This document shows, one piece after another, positions 15,954 through 25,022 of a stretch of 37,122 nt of DNA. Source of the DNA: Paraburkholderia sp. SG-MS1 (GTDB lineage: Bacteria > Pseudomonadota > Gammaproteobacteria > Burkholderiales > Burkholderiaceae); contig NZ_NPIH01000277.1 in the NCBI RefSeq assembly GCF_012275575.1, forward strand, positions 1 through 37,122, in the 5' to 3' direction. Below the pieces are notes generated by a model that worked only from the letters and a program-made list of their open reading frames with translations, was not told the DNA's origin and did no database searches. Both the position numbers and the translations under genes were made by a program. The stretch's first letter is position 1; the number at the start of each line of letters is the position of its first letter.

Positions 15954-17315
15954 TTGGAAAAATCAGCCGCATCGCCCGTCGCCCCTGAAGACTGGGTCGC
16001 CCGCAGCCTGCGTGCCGTATGGCACCCCTGCACCCAGATGAAGCACCACGAGCGCCTGCCGCTCGTGCCCGTTGCCCGCGGTCAAGGCGCGTGGCTCTAC
16101 GATCGCGCCGGTCATCGCTACCTCGACGCGATCAGCTCCTGGTGGGTCAACCTGTTCGGCCACGCGAACCCGCGCATCAACGCCGCGCTCAAAGACCAGC
16201 TCGATACGCTCGAACACGCCATGCTCGCCGGCTGCACGCACGAGCCGGCCATCGAACTCGCGGAGCGCCTCGGCGCACTCACCGGCAATACGCTCGGCCA
16301 CGCGTTCTTTGCGTCGGATGGCGCATCCGCCGTCGAGATCGCGCTGAAGATGAGCTTCCACACGTGGCGCAACCGAGGCTTCGCGGACAAGCAGGAATTC
16401 GTCTGCATTGCCAACAGCTATCACGGCGAAACCATCGGCGCGCTCGGCGTCACCGATGTCGCGCTGTTCAAGGATGCCTACGATCCGTTGATCCGTCACG
16501 CGCACGTCGTGGCCTCGCCCGATGCGCGCCTCGCGCAACCCGGCGAGAGCGCCGCCGACGTCGCGCGCCGCGCGCTCGATCACGTCCGCTCGCTGTTCGA
16601 AACGCGCGCCGCCCGCATCGCCGCGCTGATCGTCGAGCCGCTCGTGCAATGCGCGGCCGGCATGGCGATGCACGACGCGTCGTACCTCGCAGGTCTGCGC
16701 GCGCTCTGCGATCAGTACGGCGTGCATCTGATCGCCGATGAAATCGCCGTCGGTTGCGGTCGCACCGGCACGTTCTTCGCGTGCGAGCAAGCCGGCATCT
16801 GGCCGGACTTTTTGTGTCTGTCCAAAGGCATCAGCGGCGGCTACCTGCCACTGTCGATCGTGCTGTCGCGCGATGAAATCTTCGCGGCCTTCTATCACGA
16901 CGACACCGCGCGCGGCTTCCTGCACTCGCATTCGTACACCGGCAATCCGCTCGCGTGCCGCGCGGCGCTCGCCACGCTCGATCTGTTCGCGAGCGACGAC
17001 GTGCTCGCCGCCAACGCACGCAAGTCCGCGACGCTGAAGGCCGCGCTCGCACCGCTTGCAGCACACGAGCAGGTCCGCAACCTGCGTCAGTGCGGCACGA
17101 TCTTCGCGTTCGACGCGGTGATCGACGATGCTCTGCATGCCAAAACGTTTTCGCGCCGCTTCTTCGAAAACGCGTTGCAGCGCGAACTACTGCTGCGCCC
17201 GATCGGGACCACCGTGTATCTGATGCCCCCTTACATCCTCGACGACGAAGAACTCGCGCTGCTCGCCTCGCGCACACGCGAAACCTTCGACGCCACGCTC
17301 GCGGAGGTCCGCTGA
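15954..17315 (+). CDS. bioA: Adenosylmethionine-8-amino-7-oxononanoate aminotransferase BioA
   Basis: A 453-residue class-III PLP aminotransferase making 7,8-diaminopelargonate from KAPA with SAM as amino donor, the third of four late biotin steps. BioA-specific segments are VWHPCTQMKHHE near the N-terminus and GCTHEPAIELAERL; the PLP lysine is K291 (LSKGISGGYLPLS), with DEIAVGCGRTG upstream. The start is TTG at 15954, 7 bp after GGAG; no ATG upstream fits and the family N-terminus begins just after it. The stop overlaps the bioF start by one base (TGATG). Confidence 0.95.
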   Translation: MEKSAASPVAPEDWVARSLRAVWHPCTQMKHHERLPLVPVARGQGAWLYDRAGHRYLDAISSWWVNLFGHANPRINAALKDQLDTLEHAMLAGCTHEPAIELAERLGALTGNTLGHAFFASDGASAVEIALKMSFHTWRNRGFADKQEFVCIANSYHGETIGALGVTDVALFKDAYDPLIRHAHVVASPDARLAQPGESAADVARRALDHVRSLFETRAARIAALIVEPLVQCAAGMAMHDASYLAGLRALCDQYGVHLIADEIAVGCGRTGTFFACEQAGIWPDFLCLSKGISGGYLPLSIVLSRDEIFAAFYHDDTARGFLHSHSYTGNPLACRAALATLDLFASDDVLAANARKSATLKAALAPLAAHEQVRNLRQCGTIFAFDAVIDDALHAKTFSRRFFENALQRELLLRPIGTTVYLMPPYILDDEELALLASRTRETFDATLAEVR

Positions 17316-18499
17316 TGCATTTGCTCGACACCCTCACTGAAGGGCTCAAGGAACTCGACGAACGCGGTCTGCGCCGCCGACGCCGCACCGCCGACACGCC
17401 GTGCGCCGCCCACATGACGGTCGATGGCCGCGCGATGATCGGCTTCGCCAGCAACGACTATCTCGGCCTCGCCGCGCATCCGCAACTGATCGAGGCAATC
17501 GCCGAAGGCGCACGTCTTTACGGCGCGGGCAGCGGCGGCTCGCACCTGCTCGGCGGCCACTCGCGCGCGCATGCGCAGCTCGAAGACGATCTCGCGGCAT
17601 TCACCGGCGGCTTCGTCGATAACCCGCGCGCGCTCTACTTCAGCACCGGCTACATGGCGAATCTCGCGACGCTCACCGCGCTCGCGGGCCGCGGCACGAC
17701 GCTGTTCTCCGACGCGCTGAATCACGCGTCGCTGATCGACGGCGCGCGCCTGTCACGCGCCGACGTGCAAATCTATCCGCACTGCGATATGGACGCGCTG
17801 AGTGCGATGCTCGACGCGTCGGAGGCGGACGTAAAGGTGATCGTCTCCGATACCGTGTTCAGCATGGACGGCGATATCGCACCCTTGCCGCGCCTGCTCG
17901 AACTCGCGGAACAGCACGGCGCGTGGTTGATCGTCGACGATGCGCACGGCTTCGGCGTGCTCGGTCCGCAAGGCCGCGGCGCCATCGCACAAGCCGCGCT
18001 GCGCTCGCCAAATCTGATTTCCATCGGCACGCTCGGCAAGGCGGCCGGTGTCTCGGGCGCGTTCGTCACGGCGCATGCAACCGTCATCGAATGGCTCGTG
18101 CAGCGCGCGCGTCCCTACATCTTCACGACGGCGTCGGTGCCGGCTGCCGCGCATGCGGTGTCGGCGAGCCTGCGCATCATCGGCGGCGATGAAGGCGAGA
18201 CGCGCCGCGCGCATCTTCAGCAACTGATCGAACGCACGCGCGCGATGCTCAAAGCGACGCCGTGGCTGCCGGTCGATTCGCATACGGCCGTGCAGCCGCT
18301 CATCATCGGTGCGAACGACGCCACGCTCGACATCGCGGCCACGCTCGATCGCGCGGGCCTGTGGGTGCCAGCGATCCGTCCGCCGACCGTGCCCGCCGGC
18401 ACGTCGCGGTTGCGCATTTCGCTGTCGGCCGCGCACTCGCATGCCGATCTCGACCGTCTCGAAGCCGGCCTGCAACAACTCGGAGCGCAAGCGGCATGA
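17315..18499 (+). CDS. bioF: 8-amino-7-oxononanoate synthase BioF
   Basis: A 394-residue alpha-oxoamine synthase joining pimeloyl-thioester and L-alanine to KAPA. Motifs: FASNDYLGLAAHP, GSGGSHLLGGHSRAH, DDAHGFGVLG (PLP contact) and the PLP lysine K242 in IGTLGKAAGVSGAF. ATG 17315 follows GGAGG (17303-17307) at 7 bp and overlaps the bioA stop; the ORF extension upstream lies in bioA and is ignored. It overlaps bioD by four bases (ATGA), so translation of the three is coupled. Confidence 0.95.
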   Translation: MHLLDTLTEGLKELDERGLRRRRRTADTPCAAHMTVDGRAMIGFASNDYLGLAAHPQLIEAIAEGARLYGAGSGGSHLLGGHSRAHAQLEDDLAAFTGGFVDNPRALYFSTGYMANLATLTALAGRGTTLFSDALNHASLIDGARLSRADVQIYPHCDMDALSAMLDASEADVKVIVSDTVFSMDGDIAPLPRLLELAEQHGAWLIVDDAHGFGVLGPQGRGAIAQAALRSPNLISIGTLGKAAGVSGAFVTAHATVIEWLVQRARPYIFTTASVPAAAHAVSASLRIIGGDEGETRRAHLQQLIERTRAMLKATPWLPVDSHTAVQPLIIGANDATLDIAATLDRAGLWVPAIRPPTVPAGTSRLRISLSAAHSHADLDRLEAGLQQLGAQAA

Positions 18500-19236
18500 G
18501 CGGCGACGTGAATACCATCGGGCCAGCACTGTCGTTCTTCGTCACCGGCACCGATACGGAAATCGGCAAGACCTTCGTTTCGTCGGCGCTGTTGCGCGGC
18601 TTCGTTCGCGAAGGCCTGCAAGCCGCCGCGATGAAGCCGATCGCCGCCGGCGCATTCGAACTGAACGGCGTGCTGCATAACGAAGACGCGGATCAACTCG
18701 ACGCCGCGTCGAACGTGCTGCTGCCGCCCGAGCTGCGCACGCCGTATCTGCTGAAGGAACCGGCCGCGCCGCACATTGCGGCCGCGCTGGAAAACGTCAC
18801 GCTCGATCTCGATCACATCGTCGCGTGCCATGCACAGGCCGTGCAGCGCGCGGAGATCGTCGTCGTGGAAGGCGTCGGCGGCTTTCGCGTGCCGCTGACC
18901 GCCACTCAGGACACCGCCGACCTCGCCGTCGCGCTGAAGCTGCCGGTCGTGCTGGTGGTCGGCATGCGTCTGGGCTGCATCAGCCATGCGTTGCTGAGCG
19001 CCGAAGCGATCGCCGCGCGCGGACTTACGCTCGCCGGCTGGGTCGCCAATCGCGTCGATCCCGACATGACGTTCCCCGACGAAAACATCGCGTCGATCCG
19101 CGAGCATCTCGCACGCGCTTACGACGCGCCGTTGCTCGGCATCGTGCCCCATTTGAGCCCGGCTGCGCCCGAACGCGCGGCGGATCAACTCGACATCGAC
19201 CGGCTTTTGCAGACGCTGCGCCACGCGCAGTGCTGA
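18496..19236 (+). CDS. bioD: Dethiobiotin synthetase BioD
   Basis: A 246-residue ATP-dependent enzyme that closes the ureido ring of dethiobiotin with CO2. The P-loop GTDTEIGKT is at residues 18-26; the substrate lysine region MKPIAAG and the VVVEGVGGFRVPL motif are intact. The start is fixed by the ATGA overlap with bioF and by the P-loop position. The 37-bp gap to bioB continues the operon. Confidence 0.95.
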   Translation: MSGDVNTIGPALSFFVTGTDTEIGKTFVSSALLRGFVREGLQAAAMKPIAAGAFELNGVLHNEDADQLDAASNVLLPPELRTPYLLKEPAAPHIAAALENVTLDLDHIVACHAQAVQRAEIVVVEGVGGFRVPLTATQDTADLAVALKLPVVLVVGMRLGCISHALLSAEAIAARGLTLAGWVANRVDPDMTFPDENIASIREHLARAYDAPLLGIVPHLSPAAPERAADQLDIDRLLQTLRHAQC

Positions 19237-19273
19237 ACCACACCCCATCTATCCATCCATGAGGATCGTCCCC

Positions 19274-20356
19274 ATGACGCAACTGAACATCACTCCGACG
19301 CAGGCCGACACGGCCGCCGCTACCGTCAACGCCGCCGCGACCGGCGGCAAGCAAGTCGCGCGCTGGCGCGTCGCCGACATCGTCGCGCTGTACGAACTGC
19401 CGTTCAACGACCTGATGTTCCGCGCGCAACAAACGCATCGCGAGCATTTCGACGCGAACACCGTGCAACTGTCGACGCTGCTGTCGATCAAGACCGGCGG
19501 CTGCGAAGAAGATTGCGCATACTGTCCGCAGTCGGTGCATCACGACACGGGACTCGCAGCCGACAAGCTGATGCCGGTCGACGAAGTGCTCGCCGCCGCC
19601 AAGGTCGCGAAAGAGAACGGCGCAACGCGCTTCTGCATGGGCGCCGCGTGGCGCAATCCTAAGGACCGCCATCTCGAACCGATCAAGGACATGATTCGCG
19701 GCGTGAAAGCGATGGGCCTCGAAACCTGCGTCACCCTCGGCATGCTCGAAACGCATCAGGCGCAGGCGCTGCGCGAAGCGGGCCTCGATTACTACAACCA
19801 CAATCTCGACACGTCGCCGGAGTTCTACGGCCAGATCATTTCGACGCGCACGTACCAGGATCGACTCGACACGCTCGAACGCGTGCGCGACGCGGGCATC
19901 AACGTGTGCTGCGGTGGCATCGTCGGTCTGGGCGAATCGCGCCGCGAACGCGCGGGGCTGATCGCGCAACTGGCGAACATGGAGCCGTATCCGGAGTCGG
20001 TGCCCATCAATAACCTGGTGCAGGTGGAAGGCACGCCGCTGACCGGCACCGAAGCGATCGACCCGTTCGAATTCGTGCGCACGATCGCGATTGCTCGCAT
20101 CACGATGCCGAAGGCGATGGTGCGTCTGTCGGCCGGGCGCGAGCAGATGGACGAGGCGCTGCAGGCAATGTGCTTCCTCGCCGGCGCAAATTCGATTTTC
20201 TACGGCGACCAGTTGCTGACCACGAGCAATCCGCAGGCGGAAGCCGACCGCAAGCTGCTCGCGCGCCTGGGCATTCGCGCCGAGGCCGCGCAGCAGATGC
20301 CGCTGGATCAGAGCGGCTGTGAGCATGGCTGCGAGAAGCACAGCGCACCGAACTGA
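19274..20356 (+). CDS. bioB: Biotin synthase BioB
   Basis: A 360-residue radical-SAM enzyme inserting sulfur into dethiobiotin. The radical-SAM cluster ligands are C77, C81 and C84 (GGCEEDCAYCPQS); the second cluster segment YYNHNLDTS and the NNLVQVEGTPL stretch are present. Two starts compete: ATG 19259 and ATG 19274. The latter is chosen because GAGGA (19261-19265) lies 8 bp before it; using 19259 would bury that site within the gene. The N-terminal ~28 residues are an Ala/Thr-rich extension. A strong terminator follows. bioC and bioH are not in the window. Confidence 0.95.
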   Translation: MTQLNITPTQADTAAATVNAAATGGKQVARWRVADIVALYELPFNDLMFRAQQTHREHFDANTVQLSTLLSIKTGGCEEDCAYCPQSVHHDTGLAADKLMPVDEVLAAAKVAKENGATRFCMGAAWRNPKDRHLEPIKDMIRGVKAMGLETCVTLGMLETHQAQALREAGLDYYNHNLDTSPEFYGQIISTRTYQDRLDTLERVRDAGINVCCGGIVGLGESRRERAGLIAQLANMEPYPESVPINNLVQVEGTPLTGTEAIDPFEFVRTIAIARITMPKAMVRLSAGREQMDEALQAMCFLAGANSIFYGDQLLTTSNPQAEADRKLLARLGIRAEAAQQMPLDQSGCEHGCEKHSAPN

Positions 20357-20397
20357 TCGCGTGAGCTGACGCGTGCGCAATGAAACGCACGCACATT

Positions 20398-20432
20398 AAA
20401 AAAGCCGCCTGTTGCGAAACAGGCGGCTTTTT
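20398..20432. terminator. Bidirectional rho-independent terminator between bioB and sbp
   Basis: A 15-bp stem (A-run, GCCGCCTGTT / AACAGGCGGC, T-run) closes a 4-5-nt loop between convergent genes. A-tract and T-tract on either side let it work in both directions. Confidence 0.93.
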
Positions 20433-20449
20433 AACTTCGACTCAGAGAA

Positions 20450-21475
20450 TCACTTCCGGTCGACGATAATCTGATCGAATGTCCCGCCATCTGAGAAATG
20501 GGTCTGCTGTGCCTTCTGCCAGCTACCGAACATCTCTTCCACCGTGAACGTCCTGATCGGCTTGAACTCGGCCGCATGCTTGGCCAGCACGTTCTTGTCG
20601 CGCGGACGCAGATGATGCTGCGCAATGATCTCCTGTGCCGCCGGCGACCACAGATAGTCGAGATACGCCTGCGCCTCTTTACGCGTGCCGCGCTTGTCGA
20701 CCACCTTGTCGACGATCGACACCGGCGGTGCCGCGAGCAGACTCACCGACGGATACACCGCTTCGAACTTGCCGTCGCCCACACCGGAGCTGATCAACGA
20801 CACTTCGTTTTCGAACGTCACCAGTACGTCGCCGATGTCGCGCTGGGTGAACGTGGTCGTCGCACCGCGGCCGCCCGTGTCGAGCACCGGCACGTTCCTG
20901 AAGATCGCCTTCACGAAGTCGAGCGCCTGCGCATCGGTGCCGCCGTGCTGCTTGCGATACCCCCACGCGGCCAGATACGAATAGCGCCCGTTGCCCGACG
21001 TCTTCGGATTGGCGATCACCACCTGCACGCCGGGCTTCGCGAGGTCGTCCCAGTCCTTGATGTGCTTGGGGTTGCCCTTGCGCACGAGGAACACCATCGT
21101 GGTGGTGTACGGTGCGCTGTCGTCCGGCAGGCGCGCGCGCCAGTTGGCCGGCACCAGTTGACCTTTCTGCGCGAGCAGATCGATGTCGTTGGGCTGGTTC
21201 ATCGTCACGACATCGGCCTGCAAGCCTTGCAGCACTGACAGCGCCTGCGCGCTCGACGCGCCATGCGACTGGCGGATCGACACGGTCGCGCCGCTCTTCT
21301 GCTTGTATGCGGCGATGAAGCCCGCGTTGATGTCCTTGTACAACTCGCGTGTCACGTCGTACGACACGTTGAGCAACGATGTATCCGCATGCGCCGCCGA
21401 CGCGGTACCCAGCGCGAGCGTGATCGCCGTCGCGCCGGCTGCGAGCCAGCGCGATATCCCCGTCTTGCCTGCCAT
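20450..21475 (-). CDS. sbp: Periplasmic sulfate/thiosulfate-binding protein
   Basis: A 341-residue sulfate-binding protein. The first ~30 residues are a signal peptide ending AAHA. Family motifs are LLNVSYDVTRELYKDINAGF, QSHGASSAQALSVL, ADVVTMNQPNDID, LVRKGNPKHIKDWDDL and NPKTSGNGRYSYLAAWGY. It would hand sulfate to a CysTWA importer, but no cysT, cysW or cysA is adjacent: the downstream neighbour is the converging bioB. The 140 bp upstream, after the RBBP9-like gene, contain a GC hairpin but no clear promoter. Sulfur demand of BioB makes the neighbourhood suggestive only. Confidence 0.92.
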   Translation of the reverse strand: MAGKTGISRWLAAGATAITLALGTASAAHADTSLLNVSYDVTRELYKDINAGFIAAYKQKSGATVSIRQSHGASSAQALSVLQGLQADVVTMNQPNDIDLLAQKGQLVPANWRARLPDDSAPYTTTMVFLVRKGNPKHIKDWDDLAKPGVQVVIANPKTSGNGRYSYLAAWGYRKQHGGTDAQALDFVKAIFRNVPVLDTGGRGATTTFTQRDIGDVLVTFENEVSLISSGVGDGKFEAVYPSVSLLAAPPVSIVDKVVDKRGTRKEAQAYLDYLWSPAAQEIIAQHHLRPRDKNVLAKHAAEFKPIRTFTVEEMFGSWQKAQQTHFSDGGTFDQIIVDRK

Positions 21476-21615
21476 GCTTGTCCCCGCTTATCGATGATGA
21501 ATTCCGTGGCCACACGAGCGTGCGGCATGAAGCGGGATTCTAACGGATCGCTTACCTGGCTGATGGCGCGCTGCTTTCGCGCGCCGCCGCGAGCCGTGGC
21601 TACTGCGATATTAAT

Positions 21616-22218
21616 TCACACCAACGCATGCTGTGCCGCTTCGAACCGCTCTTCGCGAAAGCGCAGCGGCGCCGCGCAATGCACGAGCGTATCGACGAAG
21701 TATTTGGCGCGCGGCCACGGTCCGAAACCGGCGGCGGTGTTGATATGCCCCGCGTCGCCGAGATTGACGAACGCGCTGCCGAAGCGCTGCGCGAGATCGC
21801 GCGCACCGGCGAGCGGCATCCACGGATCGGTTTCGCTGCCGATCAGGATGGACGGCACACCGAGACGGCGCGCGTCGAACGCTCCCGCGAAGGCAAACTT
21901 CTGCGGACTCGCGGGCGCCACGAACAGCACGCCGACGACGTCGTTCGCATACGACGCCTGCTGCAGCGCATGCGCGGCCGCGAGGCAACCGAAGCTGTGC
22001 GCGGCCAGCACGAACGGGCCGCGCTCTCGCGCGAGCAGATCGCGCAGCGACTTCGACCATAGCGAGATGTCCGGCGCATCCCAGTCGGCCTGCTCGACGC
22101 GCAATGAGCGCGCGAATTGCCGCTCTAGCCATGTTTGCCAGTGCGCGCCCTCGCTGCCGTGCAGGCCGGGCACGGTGACGAGACGCGGCGGCCATGGCGA
22201 TCTGATGCATGAAAGCAT
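21616..22218 (-). CDS. RBBP9/YdeN-family serine hydrolase
   Basis: A 200-residue small alpha/beta hydrolase. The oxyanion HGSEGAHWQTWLE-type N-terminus (VPGLHGSEGAHW), the nucleophile elbow AHSFG (S75), the Asp of GSETDPWMPL and the His of GDAGHIN form a complete triad in RBBP9 order. Cellular substrates are not known for bacterial members. It is transcribed toward sbp, 140 bp apart. ATG 22218 is the only start that keeps the full fold. Confidence 0.85.
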   Translation of the reverse strand: MLSCIRSPWPPRLVTVPGLHGSEGAHWQTWLERQFARSLRVEQADWDAPDISLWSKSLRDLLARERGPFVLAAHSFGCLAAAHALQQASYANDVVGVLFVAPASPQKFAFAGAFDARRLGVPSILIGSETDPWMPLAGARDLAQRFGSAFVNLGDAGHINTAAGFGPWPRAKYFVDTLVHCAAPLRFREERFEAAQHALV

Positions 22219-22434
22219 AGGTGTGCCTCGCTGCGGGAATCCGGGGAGTCATTGTCGCGCTGGGGGCTGGGCGGGCGAACCAAGTTTTTGTGCTTTGGTT
22301 ATGGCGCAAATGTGCGCGTCCACGCGGCCCGCCCTGGCAAGCGCACGCAAACGAAGCAGCACGGGCGTGCGCAAACGCGCGCGATCCGCGTTGAAAAAGT
22401 AGAATGAGGCCTATCCACAAAGGGAGGAGGCCCC

Positions 22435-22527
22435 ATGCAGCAAGCGTCGTCGGAAGCGCCGCAGCCGTCGCACCGTGGCTTTGCCGTCACCGGACCCGAC
22501 CACGCAGGCGCCTGGCGGACCGTATGA
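22435..22527 (+). CDS. 30-codon upstream ORF coupled to the GhrA-like gene
   Basis: ATG 22435 follows an excellent ribosome site (AGGGAGGAGG at 22421-22430) and opens a 30-residue frame beginning MQQASSEAPQPSHRG and ending AWRTV. Its TGA (22525-22527) overlaps the ATG of the next gene (22524-22526) as ATGA. The next gene itself has only a weak ribosome site, so translation through this ORF could feed it. TAGAAT at 22400-22405 may be the -10 element. The peptide matches no family I know. It may be a leader peptide, or the site may be a coincidence. Confidence 0.55.
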   Translation: MQQASSEAPQPSHRGFAVTGPDHAGAWRTV

Positions 22528-23465
22528 AGATCCTCTTCTACATGCCGCATGCCGATGCCGCCGCGTGGTTGCAGGACTTCGCCCACGCGCTGCCCGAAGC
22601 CGGGTTGCGCGAATGGCAAGCGGGCGACACCGCGCCGGCCGATTTCGCGGTCGTCTGGCGTCCGCCGCGTGAGATGCTGGCCGGCCGCGATGACCTGCGC
22701 GCCATTTTCAATCTCGGCGCGGGCGTCGATGCGATCCTCGCGCTCGAACACGAGCATCCCGGCACGCTGCCGCGCAGTGCCCAGCTGATCCGCCTCGAAG
22801 ACACCGGCATGGCGCCGCAAATGGCCGAGTACGTGACGCACGCGGTGCTGCGCTATCTACGCCGCTTCGATGAATATCAAACGCTGCAGAACGAACGCCG
22901 GTGGGCAGTCCTCGATCCGCATCCGCGCGAGACCTTCACGGTCGGCGTGCTCGGACTCGGCGTGCTCGGCGCGCACGTGGCGCAAACGCTCGCCGCGTTC
23001 GGCATGCCGGTGCGCGGCTTTAGCCGCAGCGCGCGGCAGGTCGACGGCATCGCGACGTTCGCGGGCGAAGCGCAGTTCGACACGTTTCTCGACGGCGTCA
23101 AGGTGCTGGTGAATCTGCTGCCGCATACGCCGGATACACGCGACGTGCTGAACGCGCGAACCTTCGCGAAACTCGCACGCGGGGCGTATCTGATCAACGT
23201 CGCGCGCGGCGGCCATCTGGTCGAAGCAGATCTGCTCGACGCACTCGCGAGCGGCCAGCTCGCCGCCGCCACGCTCGACGTATTCCGCGAAGAACCGTTG
23301 CCCGCCGAGCATCCGTTCTGGCAGGAACCGCGCATCACGATCACGCCGCACATGTCCGCGCTGACACTGCGCGAGGAAAGCGTCGGGCAGGTCGCGCGGA
23401 AAATCGACGCGCTCATGCGCGGCGACACCGTGAGCGGCGTAGTGAATCTCGAACGCGGATACTGA
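22524..23465 (+). CDS. GhrA-like 2-hydroxyacid dehydrogenase (glyoxylate/hydroxypyruvate reductase type)
   Basis: A 313-residue D-2-hydroxyacid dehydrogenase. The Rossmann motif GLGVLG is at residues 144-149; the substrate-binding FNLGAGVDAI loop, catalytic Arg in NVARGGHLVE, the Glu in FREEPLP and the catalytic His in ITPHMSAL follow the GhrA pattern. It would reduce glyoxylate or hydroxypyruvate with NAD(P)H. ATG 22524 (MKILFYMPHADA) matches the family start; the ORF extension to 22404 is Arg-rich and lacks a ribosome site. HMG-CoA lyase follows after 53 bp. Confidence 0.88.
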   Translation: MKILFYMPHADAAAWLQDFAHALPEAGLREWQAGDTAPADFAVVWRPPREMLAGRDDLRAIFNLGAGVDAILALEHEHPGTLPRSAQLIRLEDTGMAPQMAEYVTHAVLRYLRRFDEYQTLQNERRWAVLDPHPRETFTVGVLGLGVLGAHVAQTLAAFGMPVRGFSRSARQVDGIATFAGEAQFDTFLDGVKVLVNLLPHTPDTRDVLNARTFAKLARGAYLINVARGGHLVEADLLDALASGQLAAATLDVFREEPLPAEHPFWQEPRITITPHMSALTLREESVGQVARKIDALMRGDTVSGVVNLERGY

Positions 23466-23518
23466 CACCCTCGAATTGAATTGACGAAGCGCCGCCTCGC
23501 GCGGCAGGAGACAGGATC

Positions 23519-24445
23519 ATGGCCCTACCCCAGCAAGTGAAAATCGTCGAAGTCGGTCCGCGTGACGGGCTGCAGAACGAGAAGGACTTCGTGCCCACCG
23601 CGACCAAGGTCGAGCTGATCAATCGCCTGTCGGCGGCGGGTTTTCGCAACGTCGAGGCGGCCTCGTTCGTGTCGCCGAAATGGGTGCCGCAAATGGCCGA
23701 CGGCGCCGACGTGATGGCCGGTATCGAGCGCCGCGCGGGCACGATCTACTCGGTGCTCACGCCGAACCTGCGCGGCTTCGAAGGCGCACTCGCCGCGCAT
23801 GCCGACGAGATTGTGATCTTCGGCGCCGCGAGCGAGGCGTTCTCGCAGAAGAACATCAACTGCAGCATCGCGGAAAGCATCGACCGTTTCGCGCCAGTCG
23901 CCCAGGCCGCGAAGGAGCATGGCGTGCGGATTCGCGGCAGCGTCTCGTGCGCGCTCGGTTGTCCGTATCAAGGCGAGGTGCCGGTCGCGTCGGTGGTGGA
24001 CGTGGTCGAACGCTTCGCGGCGCTCGGCTGCGACGAGATCGACATTGCCGATACGATCGGTGTCGGCACGCCGAAGCGCACCCGCGAAGTGTTCGAAGCG
24101 GTGACGCGTGTGTTTCCGCGTGAGCGCCTGTCGGGCCACTTCCACGACACGTATGGCCAGGCGCTCGCGAATATTTACGCGGCGTTGCAGGAAGGCATCG
24201 AGATTTATCACGCGTCGGTGGCAGGGCTCGGCGGCTGCCCGTACGCGAAGGGCGCGACCGGCAACGTCGCGACCGAAGACGTGCTGTATCTGATGAACGG
24301 CCTCGGCATCGAGACCGGCATCGATCTTGCGCAAGTCGTGGCGATCGGCGATTTCATTTCGACGTCGATCGGCAAGCCCAATGTTTCGCGCGCCGGCAAG
24401 GCGCTGCTCGCCAAGGCGCGCAGCGAAGCGGCTAACTGCGTGTGA
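23519..24445 (+). CDS. mvaB: Hydroxymethylglutaryl-CoA lyase
   Basis: A 308-residue TIM-barrel lyase cleaving HMG-CoA to acetyl-CoA and acetoacetate, the last step of leucine degradation. The N-terminal EVGPRDGLQNE (catalytic Arg15/Asp16), HFHDTYGQ metal ligands and the signature GLGGCPYAKGATGN with catalytic C240 are all present. GGAGACAGG just upstream of ATG 23519 is a good ribosome site. The liu genes for earlier leucine steps are not in this window. No LiuR-like palindrome is visible directly upstream; the gene may be read from the GhrA promoter. Confidence 0.95.
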   Translation: MALPQQVKIVEVGPRDGLQNEKDFVPTATKVELINRLSAAGFRNVEAASFVSPKWVPQMADGADVMAGIERRAGTIYSVLTPNLRGFEGALAAHADEIVIFGAASEAFSQKNINCSIAESIDRFAPVAQAAKEHGVRIRGSVSCALGCPYQGEVPVASVVDVVERFAALGCDEIDIADTIGVGTPKRTREVFEAVTRVFPRERLSGHFHDTYGQALANIYAALQEGIEIYHASVAGLGGCPYAKGATGNVATEDVLYLMNGLGIETGIDLAQVVAIGDFISTSIGKPNVSRAGKALLAKARSEAANCV

Positions 24446-24496
24446 GGGCGTGCGACTTCGCCGGAAACATTCACCCCATCCATAGGACCTGAAACG

Positions 24497-25018
24497 ATGA
24501 CCGACCAAGTGTCCCTCGACTCCGACGATCTCACCACGCTGCCCGATTCGGCGCGCCGCGTCGCGCTGTTGTTGCGCGAACGCGGTCACTCCGGGCGCGT
24601 CGTGATGCTGCCGGAAACCGGCAAGACCTCCGCCGAAGCCGCCGCCGGACTGGGCTGCTCGGTCGCGCAGATCGCCAAGTCGATCCTGTTTCGCCGGCGC
24701 GACGACGACGCCCCGGTGCTGGTGGTCGCAAGCGGCGCGAATCGCGTCGATGAAAAGAAAGTGGCCGCGCAAGTGGGCGAGATCGGCCGCGCGGACGCGA
24801 AGTTCGTCCGCGAGAAAACCGGGTATGCGATCGGCGGCGTCTGCCCGATCGGCCACGCCACCGAACCGGTCACGCTGATCGACGCCGATCTGCTCGCGCT
24901 CGACAGCCTGTGGGCCGCCGCGGGGCATCCACATGCGGTGTTCAATCTGACGGCGCAGGAACTGGTTGCGCTGACGGGCGCACCAGTCGTGGACGTAGCG
25001 CTGCGCGAGACGGCCTGA
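24497..25018 (+). CDS. YbaK/EbsC-family aminoacyl-tRNA deacylase-like protein
   Basis: A 173-residue protein with a YbaK/ProX-like editing domain: LGCSVAQIAKSILFR (the conserved Lys of this loop is essential in relatives), VLVVASGANRVDEKKVAAQVG and GYAIGGVCPIGH. Relatives hydrolyse mischarged tRNAs such as Cys- or Ala-tRNA(Pro), free in the cytosol. Which amino acid this member removes is open. AGGA at 24483-24486 precedes the ATG. It begins a compact four-gene set. Confidence 0.87.
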   Translation: MTDQVSLDSDDLTTLPDSARRVALLLRERGHSGRVVMLPETGKTSAEAAAGLGCSVAQIAKSILFRRRDDDAPVLVVASGANRVDEKKVAAQVGEIGRADAKFVREKTGYAIGGVCPIGHATEPVTLIDADLLALDSLWAAAGHPHAVFNLTAQELVALTGAPVVDVALRETA

Positions 25019-25022
25019 CGCA

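Noticed and set aside
19259..19273. ATG 19259 as the bioB start
   Set aside because: The good ribosome site GAGGA lies directly after it and is correctly spaced for ATG 19274.
20450..22218. Sulfate ABC operon
   Set aside because: Only the binding protein is present; neighbouring genes encode a serine hydrolase and bioB, not CysT/W/A.
23525..24934. 469-codon minus-strand frame
   Set aside because: Antisense to HMG-CoA lyase and the YbaK-like gene; composition artefact.
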